Source: Acidimicrobiaceae bacterium (lineage in GTDB: Bacteria > Actinomycetota > Acidimicrobiia > Acidimicrobiales > Ilumatobacteraceae). Taken from it: a DNA stretch of 16,484 bases. Positions 1 through 6,381 of this stretch are shown one piece after another. Where the stretch lies: NCBI GenBank assembly GCA_006515795.1, contig VFMC01000069.1, forward strand, positions 12,122 to 28,605, read 5' to 3'. The stretch's first letter is position 1, and the number at the start of each line of letters is the position of its first letter. Below the pieces are notes generated by a model. It was not told where the DNA came from and ran no database searches. It saw only the letters and a list, made by a program, of their open reading frames with translations. Made by a program: the position numbers and the translations under genes.

Positions 1-738
1 GAAGGCCGGTTGTTCCGCAAGGCGTTCGTTCCGGCGCCAGGCAACAAGTTGCTCGTCGCCGACTACAACCAGATCGAGTTGCGCTGCATCGCCCACCTCG
101 CTGGAGACCCCGGTCTCATCGAAGCCTTCGAGAGCGGACGCGACATCCACAACGCCACGGCCGCGAAGGTGTTCGCGGTCGACCCCGCCGCGGTCACGGT
201 GGAACAGCGATCGAAGGCCAAGATGGTCAGCTACGGGCTCGCCTACGGAATGGAGGCCTACGGTCTCGGTCAGCGGCTGGGCATCGCTACCGAGGAGGCC
301 TCGGTGATCCTCGACGCGTACTTCGAGGCGTTCCCGAACGTGAAGGCCTACATGGAACGCACGGTGGTCGAGGCCCGGATGCGCGGTTACACGGAGACGT
401 TGTTCGGGCGCCGTCGCCCGATCCCCGAGCTCTCCAACTCGAACTTCCGAATCCGCCAGGCCGGCGAACGGCAGGCCATGAACGCCGGCATCCAGGGCCT
501 GGCCGCCGACATCTTCAAGGTGGCGTTGGTCCGCATCGACGAGGCGCTGGTCGAGCGCGCCGTGGCGTCGCGCATCGTGCTGCAGGTGCACGACGAGGTG
601 CTGGTCGAGGTGCCAGACCACGAACGCGAGGTCGTCGGACCGCTGGTCATCGGCATCATGCGCCACGCGGCCGCGCTGGATGTGCCGCTCGAGGTGAACG
701 TCGCCTGGGGTGCCAACTGGGCCGACGCCAAGACCTGA
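1..738 (+). CDS. polA: DNA polymerase I, C-terminal part (5' end outside window)
   Basis: This is the last 245 residues of a family A DNA polymerase, covering palm and fingers. The enzyme fills the gap left by excision repair and removes Okazaki primers together with its 5' nuclease, which lies outside the window. Motif A (DYNQIELR) starts at about nt 61 and carries the first metal-binding Asp. Motif B is RSKAKMVSYGLAYGM with its Lys at about nt 220, and motif C is VHDEV around nt 586-600 with the second catalytic Asp. The residue matching E. coli Phe762 is Tyr (codon 232-234), as I recall for mycobacterial PolA; this residue is known to reduce discrimination against dideoxynucleotides. The frame is open from base 1, so the gene is truncated only by the window edge. 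The TGA at 736-738 is followed by a strong hairpin (791-849). Identification is very secure. Confidence 0.97.
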   Translation, partial: EGRLFRKAFVPAPGNKLLVADYNQIELRCIAHLAGDPGLIEAFESGRDIHNATAAKVFAVDPAAVTVEQRSKAKMVSYGLAYGMEAYGLGQRLGIATEEASVILDAYFEAFPNVKAYMERTVVEARMRGYTETLFGRRRPIPELSNSNFRIRQAGERQAMNAGIQGLAADIFKVALVRIDEALVERAVASRIVLQVHDEVLVEVPDHEREVVGPLVIGIMRHAAALDVPLEVNVAWGANWADAKT

Positions 739-790
739 CCACCGATGCCCACCCATGCCCGACCAACTCGACCGCCCGACCCGCCCGCCG

Positions 791-849
791 ATTCCCAACT
801 TTGTCGGTCTCAACAGGTCCAGCATGTCGAGACCGACAAAGTTGGGGAT
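791..849. repeat. Near-perfect palindrome/hairpin between polA and methyltransferase
   Basis: The left arm CCCAACTTTGTCGGTCTC (794-811) and right arm GAGACCGACAAAGTTGGG (829-846) are perfect reverse complements (18 bp). The stem extends outward through one G-T pair and two A-T pairs to 791/849. It also extends inward after one A-C mismatch by three pairs, leaving a loop of about 9 nt. No T-tract follows, so it is not a canonical intrinsic terminator. It could end the polA transcript, or it could be one copy of a dispersed REP-like palindrome. I see no second copy in this window. It ends just before the GTG at 850 and so would sit over the methyltransferase initiation region. Confidence 0.85.
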
Positions 850-1587
850 GTGAGCGGGAATCAGCACTGGTTCGAGCCGATTGCCGAGCACCTCGGGGCC
901 GCCTACCTTCGGTACTCGTTCACCAAGGGAACGCGCCAGGAGATCGATCATCTCGTCGCCGCGCTCCACCTCCGACCCGGGCAGCGGGTGCTCGACGTGG
1001 GGTGCGGCCCGGGGCGCCATAGTCACGAGCTCGCCCGCCGCGGTCTGCTGGTGCACGGAGTCGACATCTCGGAGCGGTTCATCGACCTCGCCCGCCACGG
1101 TTCTCCGGATGGCGCCCCGGATGGCGCCCCCGATGGCGTGACGTTCGAACGCCTCGATGCCCGTCTGCTCCCCTTCGACCAGGAGTTCGACGCCGTGATC
1201 TGCCTCTGCCAGGGTGCGTTCGGACTGATGACCGCGAACGGCGACGACGAAGCCGTGCTGGCCGGCATGGCCCGCGCCCTTCGGCCAGGGGGACGGTTGG
1301 CGCTGAGCGCGTTCAACGCCTACTTCGCGGTGAAGTACCACGAGGAGGCAACGTTCGATGCCGCTACCGGCGTGAGCCATGAGCGCACAGTGGTGCGCGA
1401 CGAAGCCGGCGTCGGCCGTGAGGTCGATCTCTGGACTGGTTGCTACACCCCACGCGAGCTGCGGGTGCTGCTGCGCCTGCAAGGTCTCACGGTGGACAGC
1501 ATCAGCAGCGTCGATCCAGGCGCATACGGCACAGCCGATCCGTCGGTCGAGTCGGCTGAGCTGCTGGTGCTGGCCACACGCCGGTGA
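850..1587 (+). CDS. Class I SAM-dependent methyltransferase
   Basis: The product (245 residues from GTG 850) has the Rossmann methyltransferase signature. Motif I is VLDVGCGPG at about residues 47-55. The acidic residue after strand 2 is in GVDIS (Asp72). FDAVICL lies at about 113-119 and LRPGGRLALSAF at about 144-155. The substrate cannot be read from sequence. The frame is open back to an ATG at 745, but the extra 35 residues are Pro/Arg-rich, span the palindrome at 791-849 and look non-coding. The motif-bearing part begins with HWFEPIAEHLG, so I chose GTG 850; ATG 745 is the alternative. No good Shine-Dalgarno precedes either. Residues 86-96 form a Pro-Asp-Gly-Ala repeat encoded by three 12-bp units in the loop after strand 2. 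Its place between polA and rpsA may mean co-regulation, but the function is unknown. Confidence 0.85.
   Translation: MSGNQHWFEPIAEHLGAAYLRYSFTKGTRQEIDHLVAALHLRPGQRVLDVGCGPGRHSHELARRGLLVHGVDISERFIDLARHGSPDGAPDGAPDGVTFERLDARLLPFDQEFDAVICLCQGAFGLMTANGDDEAVLAGMARALRPGGRLALSAFNAYFAVKYHEEATFDAATGVSHERTVVRDEAGVGREVDLWTGCYTPRELRVLLRLQGLTVDSISSVDPGAYGTADPSVESAELLVLATRR
1105..1140 (+). repeat. Three tandem 12-bp units inside the methyltransferase gene
   Basis: The unit CCGGATGGCGCC occurs perfectly at 1105-1116 and 1117-1128. A degenerate third copy, CCCGATGGCGTG, lies at 1129-1140. The array keeps frame and encodes Pro-Asp-Gly-(Ala/Val) repeats in a surface loop of the SAM domain. Confidence 0.95.
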
Positions 1588-1601
1588 CGGGCCGGTGACG
1601 G
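1580..1601 (+). repeat. 11-bp tandem duplication spanning the methyltransferase stop codon
   Basis: GCCGGTGACGG occurs at 1580-1590 and again, perfectly and without a gap, at 1591-1601. The stop codon TGA (1585-1587) lies in the first copy, and the second copy carries a repeated TGA in the 3' flank. Confidence 0.93.
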
Positions 1602-1657
1602 GCACTTCCCATTGGTGTCGTGTTCATCTCTCGGCCAGTACCAGGAAGCGGGCGACC

Positions 1658-1666
1658 TGGTATCCT
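1658..1666 (+). promoter_or_regulatory. Candidate extended -10 promoter of rpsA
   Basis: TGGTATCCT matches an extended -10 element (TG-N-TATNNT) with TATCCT at 1661-1666. I see no convincing -35 hexamer, which extended -10 promoters can do without. Transcription from about 1673 would give a leader of about 100 nt to ATG 1777, or about 50 nt to TTG 1726. The 1588-1776 gap otherwise holds only the 11-bp duplication and this site. Confidence 0.4.
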
Positions 1667-1776
1667 TGATGAGTCCTGTTTTCTTGCAGACGTCCACCAC
1701 CCATTTCCCGAAAGCACCATTCCCCTTGTCCGATACCTCAACCACCTCGACCGCCGCTCCGACCACCCAGGCAACC

Positions 1777-3156
1777 ATGGGCTCGTTCGACGCCGAGGGC
1801 AACTACACCCCCCGCCAGATCACCGCTGACGACCTCGGAATGTCCTTCGCTGATGCGATCGACGGCACCATGGTCGAAGTCGAAGACGGCCAGCTCGTGA
1901 ACGGCACCGTCGTCAAGATCGATCGCGACGAGGTGCTGCTCGACATCGGCTACAAGAGCGAGGGAGTCATCCTCGCCCGTGAGCTGAGCATCCGCAACGA
2001 CGTGAACCCCCACGAGATCGTCAGCCTCGGCGAGCAGATCGAGGCGCTGGTCCTCACCAAGGAGGACAAGGAAGGCCGCCTGCTCCTGTCGAAGAAGCGG
2101 GCGCAGTACGAGCGTGCATGGGGAACCATCGAGAAGGTCAAGGAAGCCGATGGAATGGTCGAGGGTCCGGTCATCGAAGTGGTGAAGGGCGGTCTCATCG
2201 TCGACATCGGCCTGCGCGGCTTCCTGCCCGCATCGCTCGTCGAGCTGCGTCGGGTCCGCGATCTCGCCCCGTACGTCGGCAAGACGGTGCAGGCCAAGAT
2301 CATCGAGCTCGACAAGAACCGCAACAACGTGGTGCTCAGCCGGCGTGCGTATCTCGAAGAGACGCAGAAGGAGAGCCGCGACAGCTTCCTCACCAACCTC
2401 AAGCCGGGCGAGCTCCGCGAGGGTGTGGTGTCGAGCGTCGTGTCGTTCGGTGCGTTCGTCGACCTCGGCGGCATGGACGGTCTCATCCACGTCAGCGAGC
2501 TGTCGTGGAAGCACGTCGACCATCCTGGAGCCGTCGTTGCGGTCGGCGATCCTGTCACCGTGCAGGTGCTCGACGTCGACTTCGACCGCGAACGGATCAG
2601 CCTGTCGCTGAAGGCCACGCAGCAAGATCCGTGGCAGGAGTTCGCCGGCAGCCATGAAGTGGGCCAGCTCGTGTACGGCCGGGTCACCAAGCTCGTCCAG
2701 TTCGGCGGGTTCGTGCAGGTGGGCGATGGCATCGAGGGCCTGGTGCACATCTCCGAGATGAGCGCACACCACGTCGACTCGCCCGAGCAGGTCGTCACCC
2801 CCGGCGAGGAGCTGTGGGTGAAGATCATCGATCTCGACCTTGCCCGCCGCCGGATCAGCTTGTCGATCAAGCAGGCCGCTGAGGGTGGCGAGCTGGCCGA
2901 GGAGTATCGCCAGCACTTCGAGGTCGACGAGCACGGCAACTGGACCGCCGGTGCCGACGACACCGAGCGCGAGGCTGCCTGGTCCGAGTACTACGGCGAG
3001 GGTGGCGAGGGCCACGTGCCGCCGACCGACGGGGTCGAGACCGCGGGCAGCGCCCCGGCCGAGCTGGTTGTAGACGCCCCGGTAGCAGCAGCACCGGTCA
3101 CCGAAGCACCGGTCACCGAAGCACCGGTCACCGAAGCGGGTGACCTACCGGCCTGA
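1777..3156 (+). CDS. rpsA: 30S ribosomal protein S1
   Basis: Ribosomal protein S1 binds mRNA on the 30S subunit and helps initiation on structured or poorly matched leaders. From ATG 1777 (459 residues) four S1 OB-fold repeats can be seen at about residues 38-107, 125-191, 210-279 and 295-364. Examples are GTVVKIDRDEVLLDIGYKSEG in the first repeat and GVVSSVVSFGAFVDLGG in the third. Four repeats is the usual actinobacterial number, against six in E. coli. The tail (365-459) is acidic and ends in three APVTE units. The frame is open upstream to 1612. ATG 1777 has a weak AGG 5 nt upstream. TTG 1726, giving a Ser/Thr-rich start (SDTSTTST), is a real alternative of 476 residues. The gene is convergent with the response regulator, 31 nt away. 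Confidence 0.96.
   Translation: MGSFDAEGNYTPRQITADDLGMSFADAIDGTMVEVEDGQLVNGTVVKIDRDEVLLDIGYKSEGVILARELSIRNDVNPHEIVSLGEQIEALVLTKEDKEGRLLLSKKRAQYERAWGTIEKVKEADGMVEGPVIEVVKGGLIVDIGLRGFLPASLVELRRVRDLAPYVGKTVQAKIIELDKNRNNVVLSRRAYLEETQKESRDSFLTNLKPGELREGVVSSVVSFGAFVDLGGMDGLIHVSELSWKHVDHPGAVVAVGDPVTVQVLDVDFDRERISLSLKATQQDPWQEFAGSHEVGQLVYGRVTKLVQFGGFVQVGDGIEGLVHISEMSAHHVDSPEQVVTPGEELWVKIIDLDLARRRISLSIKQAAEGGELAEEYRQHFEVDEHGNWTAGADDTEREAAWSEYYGEGGEGHVPPTDGVETAGSAPAELVVDAPVAAAPVTEAPVTEAPVTEAGDLPA
3091..3135 (+). repeat. Three perfect 15-bp repeats in the rpsA 3' end
   Basis: GCACCGGTCACCGAA is repeated three times without change (3091-3105, 3106-3120, 3121-3135). It encodes Ala-Pro-Val-Thr-Glu three times in the disordered tail of S1. 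Copy number can change without breaking the frame. Confidence 0.96.
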
Positions 3157-3192
3157 TCCGCCGGGCTCGATCGCCGGCTCGGCCGGCTCAGG
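3152..3192. terminator. Candidate bidirectional terminator between rpsA and the response regulator
   Basis: CCTGA (3152-3156) pairs with TCAGG (3188-3192), and GCCGG (3160-3164) pairs with CCGGC (3183-3187). An internal GCCGGC-TCG-GCCGGC (3173-3187) offers an alternative fold. The stem overlaps both stop codons of the convergent pair. No T-tract is present, so this rests on position and pairing only. Confidence 0.35.
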
Positions 3193-3783
3193 TGAGCTTG
3201 ACGATGCCCATCTTCACTGCGGTCAGCACGGCCTGGGTGCGGTCGCGGGCGTGGAGCTTGTCGTATATGGAAGCGAGGTGGTTCTTCACCGTCTTCTGGC
3301 TGATGAACATCCGTTGGGCGACTTCCGATGTGGCGAGGCCGTCGGCGATGAGTTGGAGCAGCTCCTCCTCGCGATGCGACAGGATCGAATCCGGTTCCGT
3401 TGCGGTGGTCGCTTCGGCGAGCATCAGCTCTGCCAGCCGCGGCGACAGGATGTGGTCGCGGAGTCCTTGGTCATGTAGCCAACGGCGCCTGCCTTCATGG
3501 CCCGCTCGATGACATCGCGGTCGATGTGCATGGTGAGGATGACGACGCGCTGTCGAGCGTCGGCGGCCATCAGTCGTCGCGTCGCTTCGATGCCGTCGAG
3601 CTGTGGCATCGAGACGTCCATCAGCACGACGTCGGGCTTGTTCTCGAGGGCGATGCGAACAGCGTCGTCGCCGTTGCTCGCCTCGGCGATCACCGGGATG
3701 CCCTCGGTCTCGAGCGAGCGGCGCAGTCCTTGGCGCAACATGGTGTGGTCGTCGACCAGCATCACCGACGGGGGGCGGCTCAC
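3188..3783 (-). pseudogene. NarL/FixJ-type response regulator, frameshifted and internally deleted
   Basis: From GTG 3783 the frame encodes a receiver domain: Asp11-Asp12, phospho-acceptor Asp56 (VVLMDVSMP), Thr84 (LTMH) and Lys106 (GYMTKD). The reading then leaves the frame near 3460. The rest continues in another frame from about 3457 as DHILSPRLAELM, followed by a LuxR-type helix-turn-helix (SHREEELLQLIADGL, VAQRMFISQKTVKNHLASIY). In NarL the interval from the receiver Lys-Asp to the equivalent Leu-Ser is about 18 residues; here it is about 4. So roughly 14 residues plus one base (about 43 nt) appear to be missing, which removes the last receiver helix and shifts the frame. The start overlaps the kinase stop as GTGA, a sign of translational coupling. 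It is either a real pseudogene or an assembly deletion. In-frame, it would have been the kinase's partner. Confidence 0.85.
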
Positions 3784-5513
3784 GGAGCGGCCTCGTCGGT
3801 CTGGAGCTCGAGCGTGACAATGGTGCCGCCGCCCGCAGCCGGCTCGACGCGCAACGTCGCGTCGATCCGTGCGGCGCGTTCTCTCATTCCGACCATGCCA
3901 TATCTATCGGTCGGAGGAGACGTGCTGTTGAGCCCGACACCGTCGTCGGTGATCCGGAGGAACACGTGACCACGCGACGTGCTGTACTCGACCAGCGCAT
4001 AGCTGGCCCGGGCGTGGCGTTCGACGTTGGTGATCGCCTCCAGCGCGATCTGCCAAATCTCCCGCTCGACGGGGCGCGGTGGCCGGAACTCGGTCTCGAC
4101 CTGGCACCTCGCATCGAGCGTGCCACGTGAACGGACACGGGCGAGGTGGTCGCCGAGCACAGCAGCGAGATCGCGCTCGTCGGTGACGTCGGTGCGCAGA
4201 TCGTGGAGTGTCTCGCGGATCTCGTTGATCACGCCGGTGAGGTGATCGCGCAGTTCGCCGAGCACCGGACCGACGGGGCTTCCTCTCGCGGCCAGCTCCT
4301 GGGCCCGGTCGACTTCGAAACCGAGGAAGGCCAGAGACGAGCCGATGTGGTCGTGCAGGTCGCGGGCGATCCTGGCGCGTTCCTCGTTGGCCGAGGCGGC
4401 CCGGATCTGACGGAACAACCGTGCGTTGTCGATGGCGATGCCGAACGCCTCGGCGAGGCCGTGCACGATCTCGCTGTGCTGCTGGGTGAGTGCATCGGGT
4501 CGATCGCACTCGATCGCCAGCAGGCCGAGCAGGCTGCCTCGGGCGCGAAGGCCGGAGTACACAGCGCTCGCTGCCTCCAGGCTCAGGCCGCCACCGGGAG
4601 GCAGATGTGCGCTGCGGACCGTCCGCGGCGATTCGATCGCCGGGCGAATCGCCGCGGGAAGCGCGGCCATCTGCACCATCGGGGGAGCCACCGAACCGAT
4701 GTTGCGGAACAGCTCCAGCCGACGATCGGTCTCGTTCAGCAGGTACAGCGCGACGGTGTCGGCCTGCACCAGCGACGACACGCGCTTGAAGGTGGAGTCG
4801 ACCACCTCGTCGAGATCGAGTGATGCCGGCATGCTCTGGGCAACCCGCTGCAGGGCGAAGAGCAGCGAGTTCGCCTCGGCGAGGCGACTCACCCTCACGT
4901 TGGCGGCCTCGCGCTGGCGCGCGGCATCGGCGCTGGCCCGCTGGGACAGCCCGCTCGTGAACACGACGGTTCCGATCAGCGCGGCCCAGAGCACGACGTC
5001 GCGGGCGCCAACCGATGGATCGGTCTCGGTGAGGTGCTGCACGGAGACCACCACCACGGTCGACGAGGCGAGCTGGGCGGCGAAGATAGTGCCGGCAGAG
5101 AACCCGGCAACCATCGCCGACGGGATGAGGCAAAGTGCCAACGGCGAAAGCCAGCCCCCTGTGAGCATCACGAGCGCGGTGATCAGCGCCTGCTCGAGCA
5201 CCACCCGAAACCGCACTCGCAGATCGTCGCGGTGGGCGATCGGCCGGACGATGATGAAGATCGTGTAGACCGTCGCCGCGGCCATGGCCGCCCAGAGCTG
5301 CCAGTTGTCGGACGTGAACTGATCACGACCCTGCACGGAAGCACCGAGGAGGGCGAGGATCCGGAACGGCCACAACGGTGCCGTGACGGGAGCGGTGTCT
5401 GGACGCGCCGCTGCACCGACGGGTCCGGGGGTGGCCGAGCGTGCCGACCCCGACGCGGCGAGCGGCAGATCGTGGGCACGCGGGGCCGAATCGATCTGGT
5501 CGTCGTCACCCAC
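3780..5513 (-). CDS. Sensor histidine kinase (HisKA_3/NarL-partner type) with GAF domain
   Basis: The product (577 residues from GTG 5513) is a membrane two-component sensor. A Pro/Ala-rich N-terminus is followed by about four hydrophobic segments (roughly 72-90, 105-120, 122-150, 172-190). Then come a short helical linker and a GAF-like domain (about 231-366). The HisKA_3 dimerisation box is RIARDLHDHIG with phospho-acceptor His387. The C-terminal ATPase has an N-box (AITNVERHARA, Asn about 496), G1 box DDGVG and G2 box GMVGMRERA. The frame stays open far upstream only because it runs antisense to coaE. I chose GTG 5513 because it lies 8 nt after a TACTAT hexamer (leaderless pattern) and before the coaE start. 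TTG near the first hydrophobic segment is an alternative. The stop overlaps the start of the broken response regulator. The signal sensed is unknown. Confidence 0.9.
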   Translation of the reverse strand: MGDDDQIDSAPRAHDLPLAASGSARSATPGPVGAAARPDTAPVTAPLWPFRILALLGASVQGRDQFTSDNWQLWAAMAAATVYTIFIIVRPIAHRDDLRVRFRVVLEQALITALVMLTGGWLSPLALCLIPSAMVAGFSAGTIFAAQLASSTVVVVSVQHLTETDPSVGARDVVLWAALIGTVVFTSGLSQRASADAARQREAANVRVSRLAEANSLLFALQRVAQSMPASLDLDEVVDSTFKRVSSLVQADTVALYLLNETDRRLELFRNIGSVAPPMVQMAALPAAIRPAIESPRTVRSAHLPPGGGLSLEAASAVYSGLRARGSLLGLLAIECDRPDALTQQHSEIVHGLAEAFGIAIDNARLFRQIRAASANEERARIARDLHDHIGSSLAFLGFEVDRAQELAARGSPVGPVLGELRDHLTGVINEIRETLHDLRTDVTDERDLAAVLGDHLARVRSRGTLDARCQVETEFRPPRPVEREIWQIALEAITNVERHARASYALVEYSTSRGHVFLRITDDGVGLNSTSPPTDRYGMVGMRERAARIDATLRVEPAAGGGTIVTLELQTDEAAP

Positions 5514-5521
5514 CAGCGTGC

Positions 5522-5527
5522 ATAGTA
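5522..5527 (-). promoter_or_regulatory. Candidate leaderless -10 of the histidine kinase
   Basis: TACTAT on the minus strand lies 8 nt before GTG 5513. The spacing and shape match the TANNNT hexamers before uvrB, uvrA, uvrC, the rhomboid-like gene and the last gene. It shares the 58-nt divergent gap with coaE. Confidence 0.4.
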
Positions 5528-5560
5528 GTGACCGGGCCCGGCCGCGGGTCGTCCAGCGAG

Positions 5561-5565
5561 GGAGG
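5561..5565 (+). promoter_or_regulatory. Ribosome binding site deciding the coaE start
   Basis: GGAGG is followed by 6 nt and then GTG 5572. It is one of only two strong Shine-Dalgarno sites I see in the window, and it fixes the coaE start against upstream in-frame codons. Confidence 0.8.
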
Positions 5566-5571
5566 CGGGTC

Positions 5572-6228
5572 GTGATTCTGGTGGGGCTGACAGGTGGCAT
5601 CGGATCGGGCAAGTCGACCGTCAGCGCCGAGCTGGCACGTCGTGGCGCGGTCATCGTCGATGCCGACGCGGTCGCCCGCCAGATGCAGCAACCCGGTTCG
5701 CCGCTGCTCGACGAGTTGGCTGAGCGGTTCGGAGCGAACGTGATCGCCGCCGATGGTTCGCTCGATCGCCCCGCACTGGCGGCCATCGCCTTCGCCGATC
5801 CCGATTCCTTGGCGGCGCTCAACACGATCGTGCACCCGGCTGTCGGCGCGGAGATGAACCGCCAGGTGCTGGCGCAGCGGGCCACCGACCGGGTGGTCGT
5901 GATGGACATCCCGCTGCTCACCGAGAATCCTCGCGAGGGCCTCCAGGCGACGATCGTGATCGATGTCACCGAAGAGCTGCAGGTGCGCCGGCTGGTGGAG
6001 CTCCGCGGCTTCGACGAGGCCGATGCCCGAGCCCGAATCGCCCGCCAGGCCTCACGCGAGCAGCGCCTGGCCCGAGCCACGCACGTGATCGACAACAACG
6101 GTTCGATCGACGAGCTGCTCGCCCAGGTGGGTCGGCTCTGGAGCGACCTGGTTGCCCTGCCACAGCTCCCCGCCGACTTCGCTATACCCAAACCCAAACC
6201 CAAACCCAAGCCTGCCACCCCAACCTGA
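5572..6228 (+). CDS. coaE: Dephospho-CoA kinase
   Basis: CoaE phosphorylates the 3'-OH of dephospho-CoA with ATP, the last step of coenzyme A synthesis, in the cytosol. The product is 218 residues. The P-loop GLTGGIGSGKST is at residues 5-16, with Lys14. Further family marks are VDADAVARQMQQPGS, LNTIVHPAVG, VVVMDIPLLTEN and the lid/C-terminal motif RQASREQRLARATHVIDNNGS. Length fits bacterial CoaE, with a short extra tail PKPKPKPKPATPT. GTG 5572 is supported by GGAGG 6 nt upstream and by the position of the P-loop. The gene is divergent from the kinase. The tail is encoded by a CCCAAA repeat whose other strand is a G-quadruplex motif. The rpsA-coaE-uvrB order is a known actinobacterial arrangement, here with the two-component pair inserted. 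Confidence 0.96.
   Translation: MILVGLTGGIGSGKSTVSAELARRGAVIVDADAVARQMQQPGSPLLDELAERFGANVIAADGSLDRPALAAIAFADPDSLAALNTIVHPAVGAEMNRQVLAQRATDRVVVMDIPLLTENPREGLQATIVIDVTEELQVRRLVELRGFDEADARARIARQASREQRLARATHVIDNNGSIDELLAQVGRLWSDLVALPQLPADFAIPKPKPKPKPATPT
6187..6210. repeat. Telomere-like CCCAAA repeat / G-quadruplex motif at the coaE end
   Basis: Three CCCAAA units and one CCCAAG follow each other. On the minus strand this reads GGG-TTT-GGG-TTT-GGG-TTT-GGG, which satisfies the standard four-G-tract quadruplex pattern with 3-nt loops. It encodes alternating Pro-Lys in the last residues of CoaE. Confidence 0.93.
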
Positions 6229-6266
6229 CCCGAGTCGCCGGCCTCCACCCGAGTCGGACGGGGATG

Positions 6267-6310
6267 CCCGAGGGCTTCGGCGCACGCCGTTGCGTCGCCA
6301 CACCCTCGGG
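6267..6310 (+). terminator. Candidate terminator-like stem-loop after coaE
   Basis: CCCGAGGG (6267-6274) pairs perfectly with CCCTCGGG (6303-6310). The 28-nt interval contains a smaller CGGC/GCCG hairpin (6278-6289). There is no T-tract. This lies in the 153-nt gap between coaE and uvrB, upstream of the uvrB operator. Confidence 0.35.
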
Positions 6311-6349
6311 TGGCGTTGGTTGGACCCGTGCCACGAATCCAACGCTGGA

Positions 6350-6365
6350 TCGAACGTGCGTTCTG
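6350..6365 (+). promoter_or_regulatory. LexA operator (SOS box) of uvrB
   Basis: CGAACGTGCGTTCT (6351-6364) matches the Gram-positive/actinobacterial LexA consensus CGAAC-N4-GTTCG at all but the last base. It sits 5 nt upstream of the TACCAT -10-like hexamer, so bound LexA would block the promoter. Confidence 0.8.
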
Positions 6366-6369
6366 CTGG

Positions 6370-6375
6370 TACCAT
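6370..6375 (+). promoter_or_regulatory. Candidate leaderless -10 of uvrB
   Basis: TACCAT ends 6 nt before ATG 6382, so transcription would begin at or within a base of the start codon. No Shine-Dalgarno is present. The stretch TACCATCGG recurs upstream of uvrA (9570-9578). Confidence 0.6.
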
Positions 6376-6381
6376 CGGTGC

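Noticed and set aside
745..849. Upstream ATG 745 as the methyltransferase start
   Set aside because: It would add a Pro/Arg-rich stretch translated through a palindrome; family-like sequence begins only after GTG 850. Kept as an alternative.
1738..3015. 425-codon minus-strand frame opposite rpsA
   Set aside because: Asp/Leu/Val-rich composition is typical of the antisense of a GC-rich gene, while the plus strand encodes four S1 domains.
3455..3475. Programmed frameshift in the response regulator
   Set aside because: About 14 receiver residues are also missing, so a frameshift alone would not restore a normal protein.
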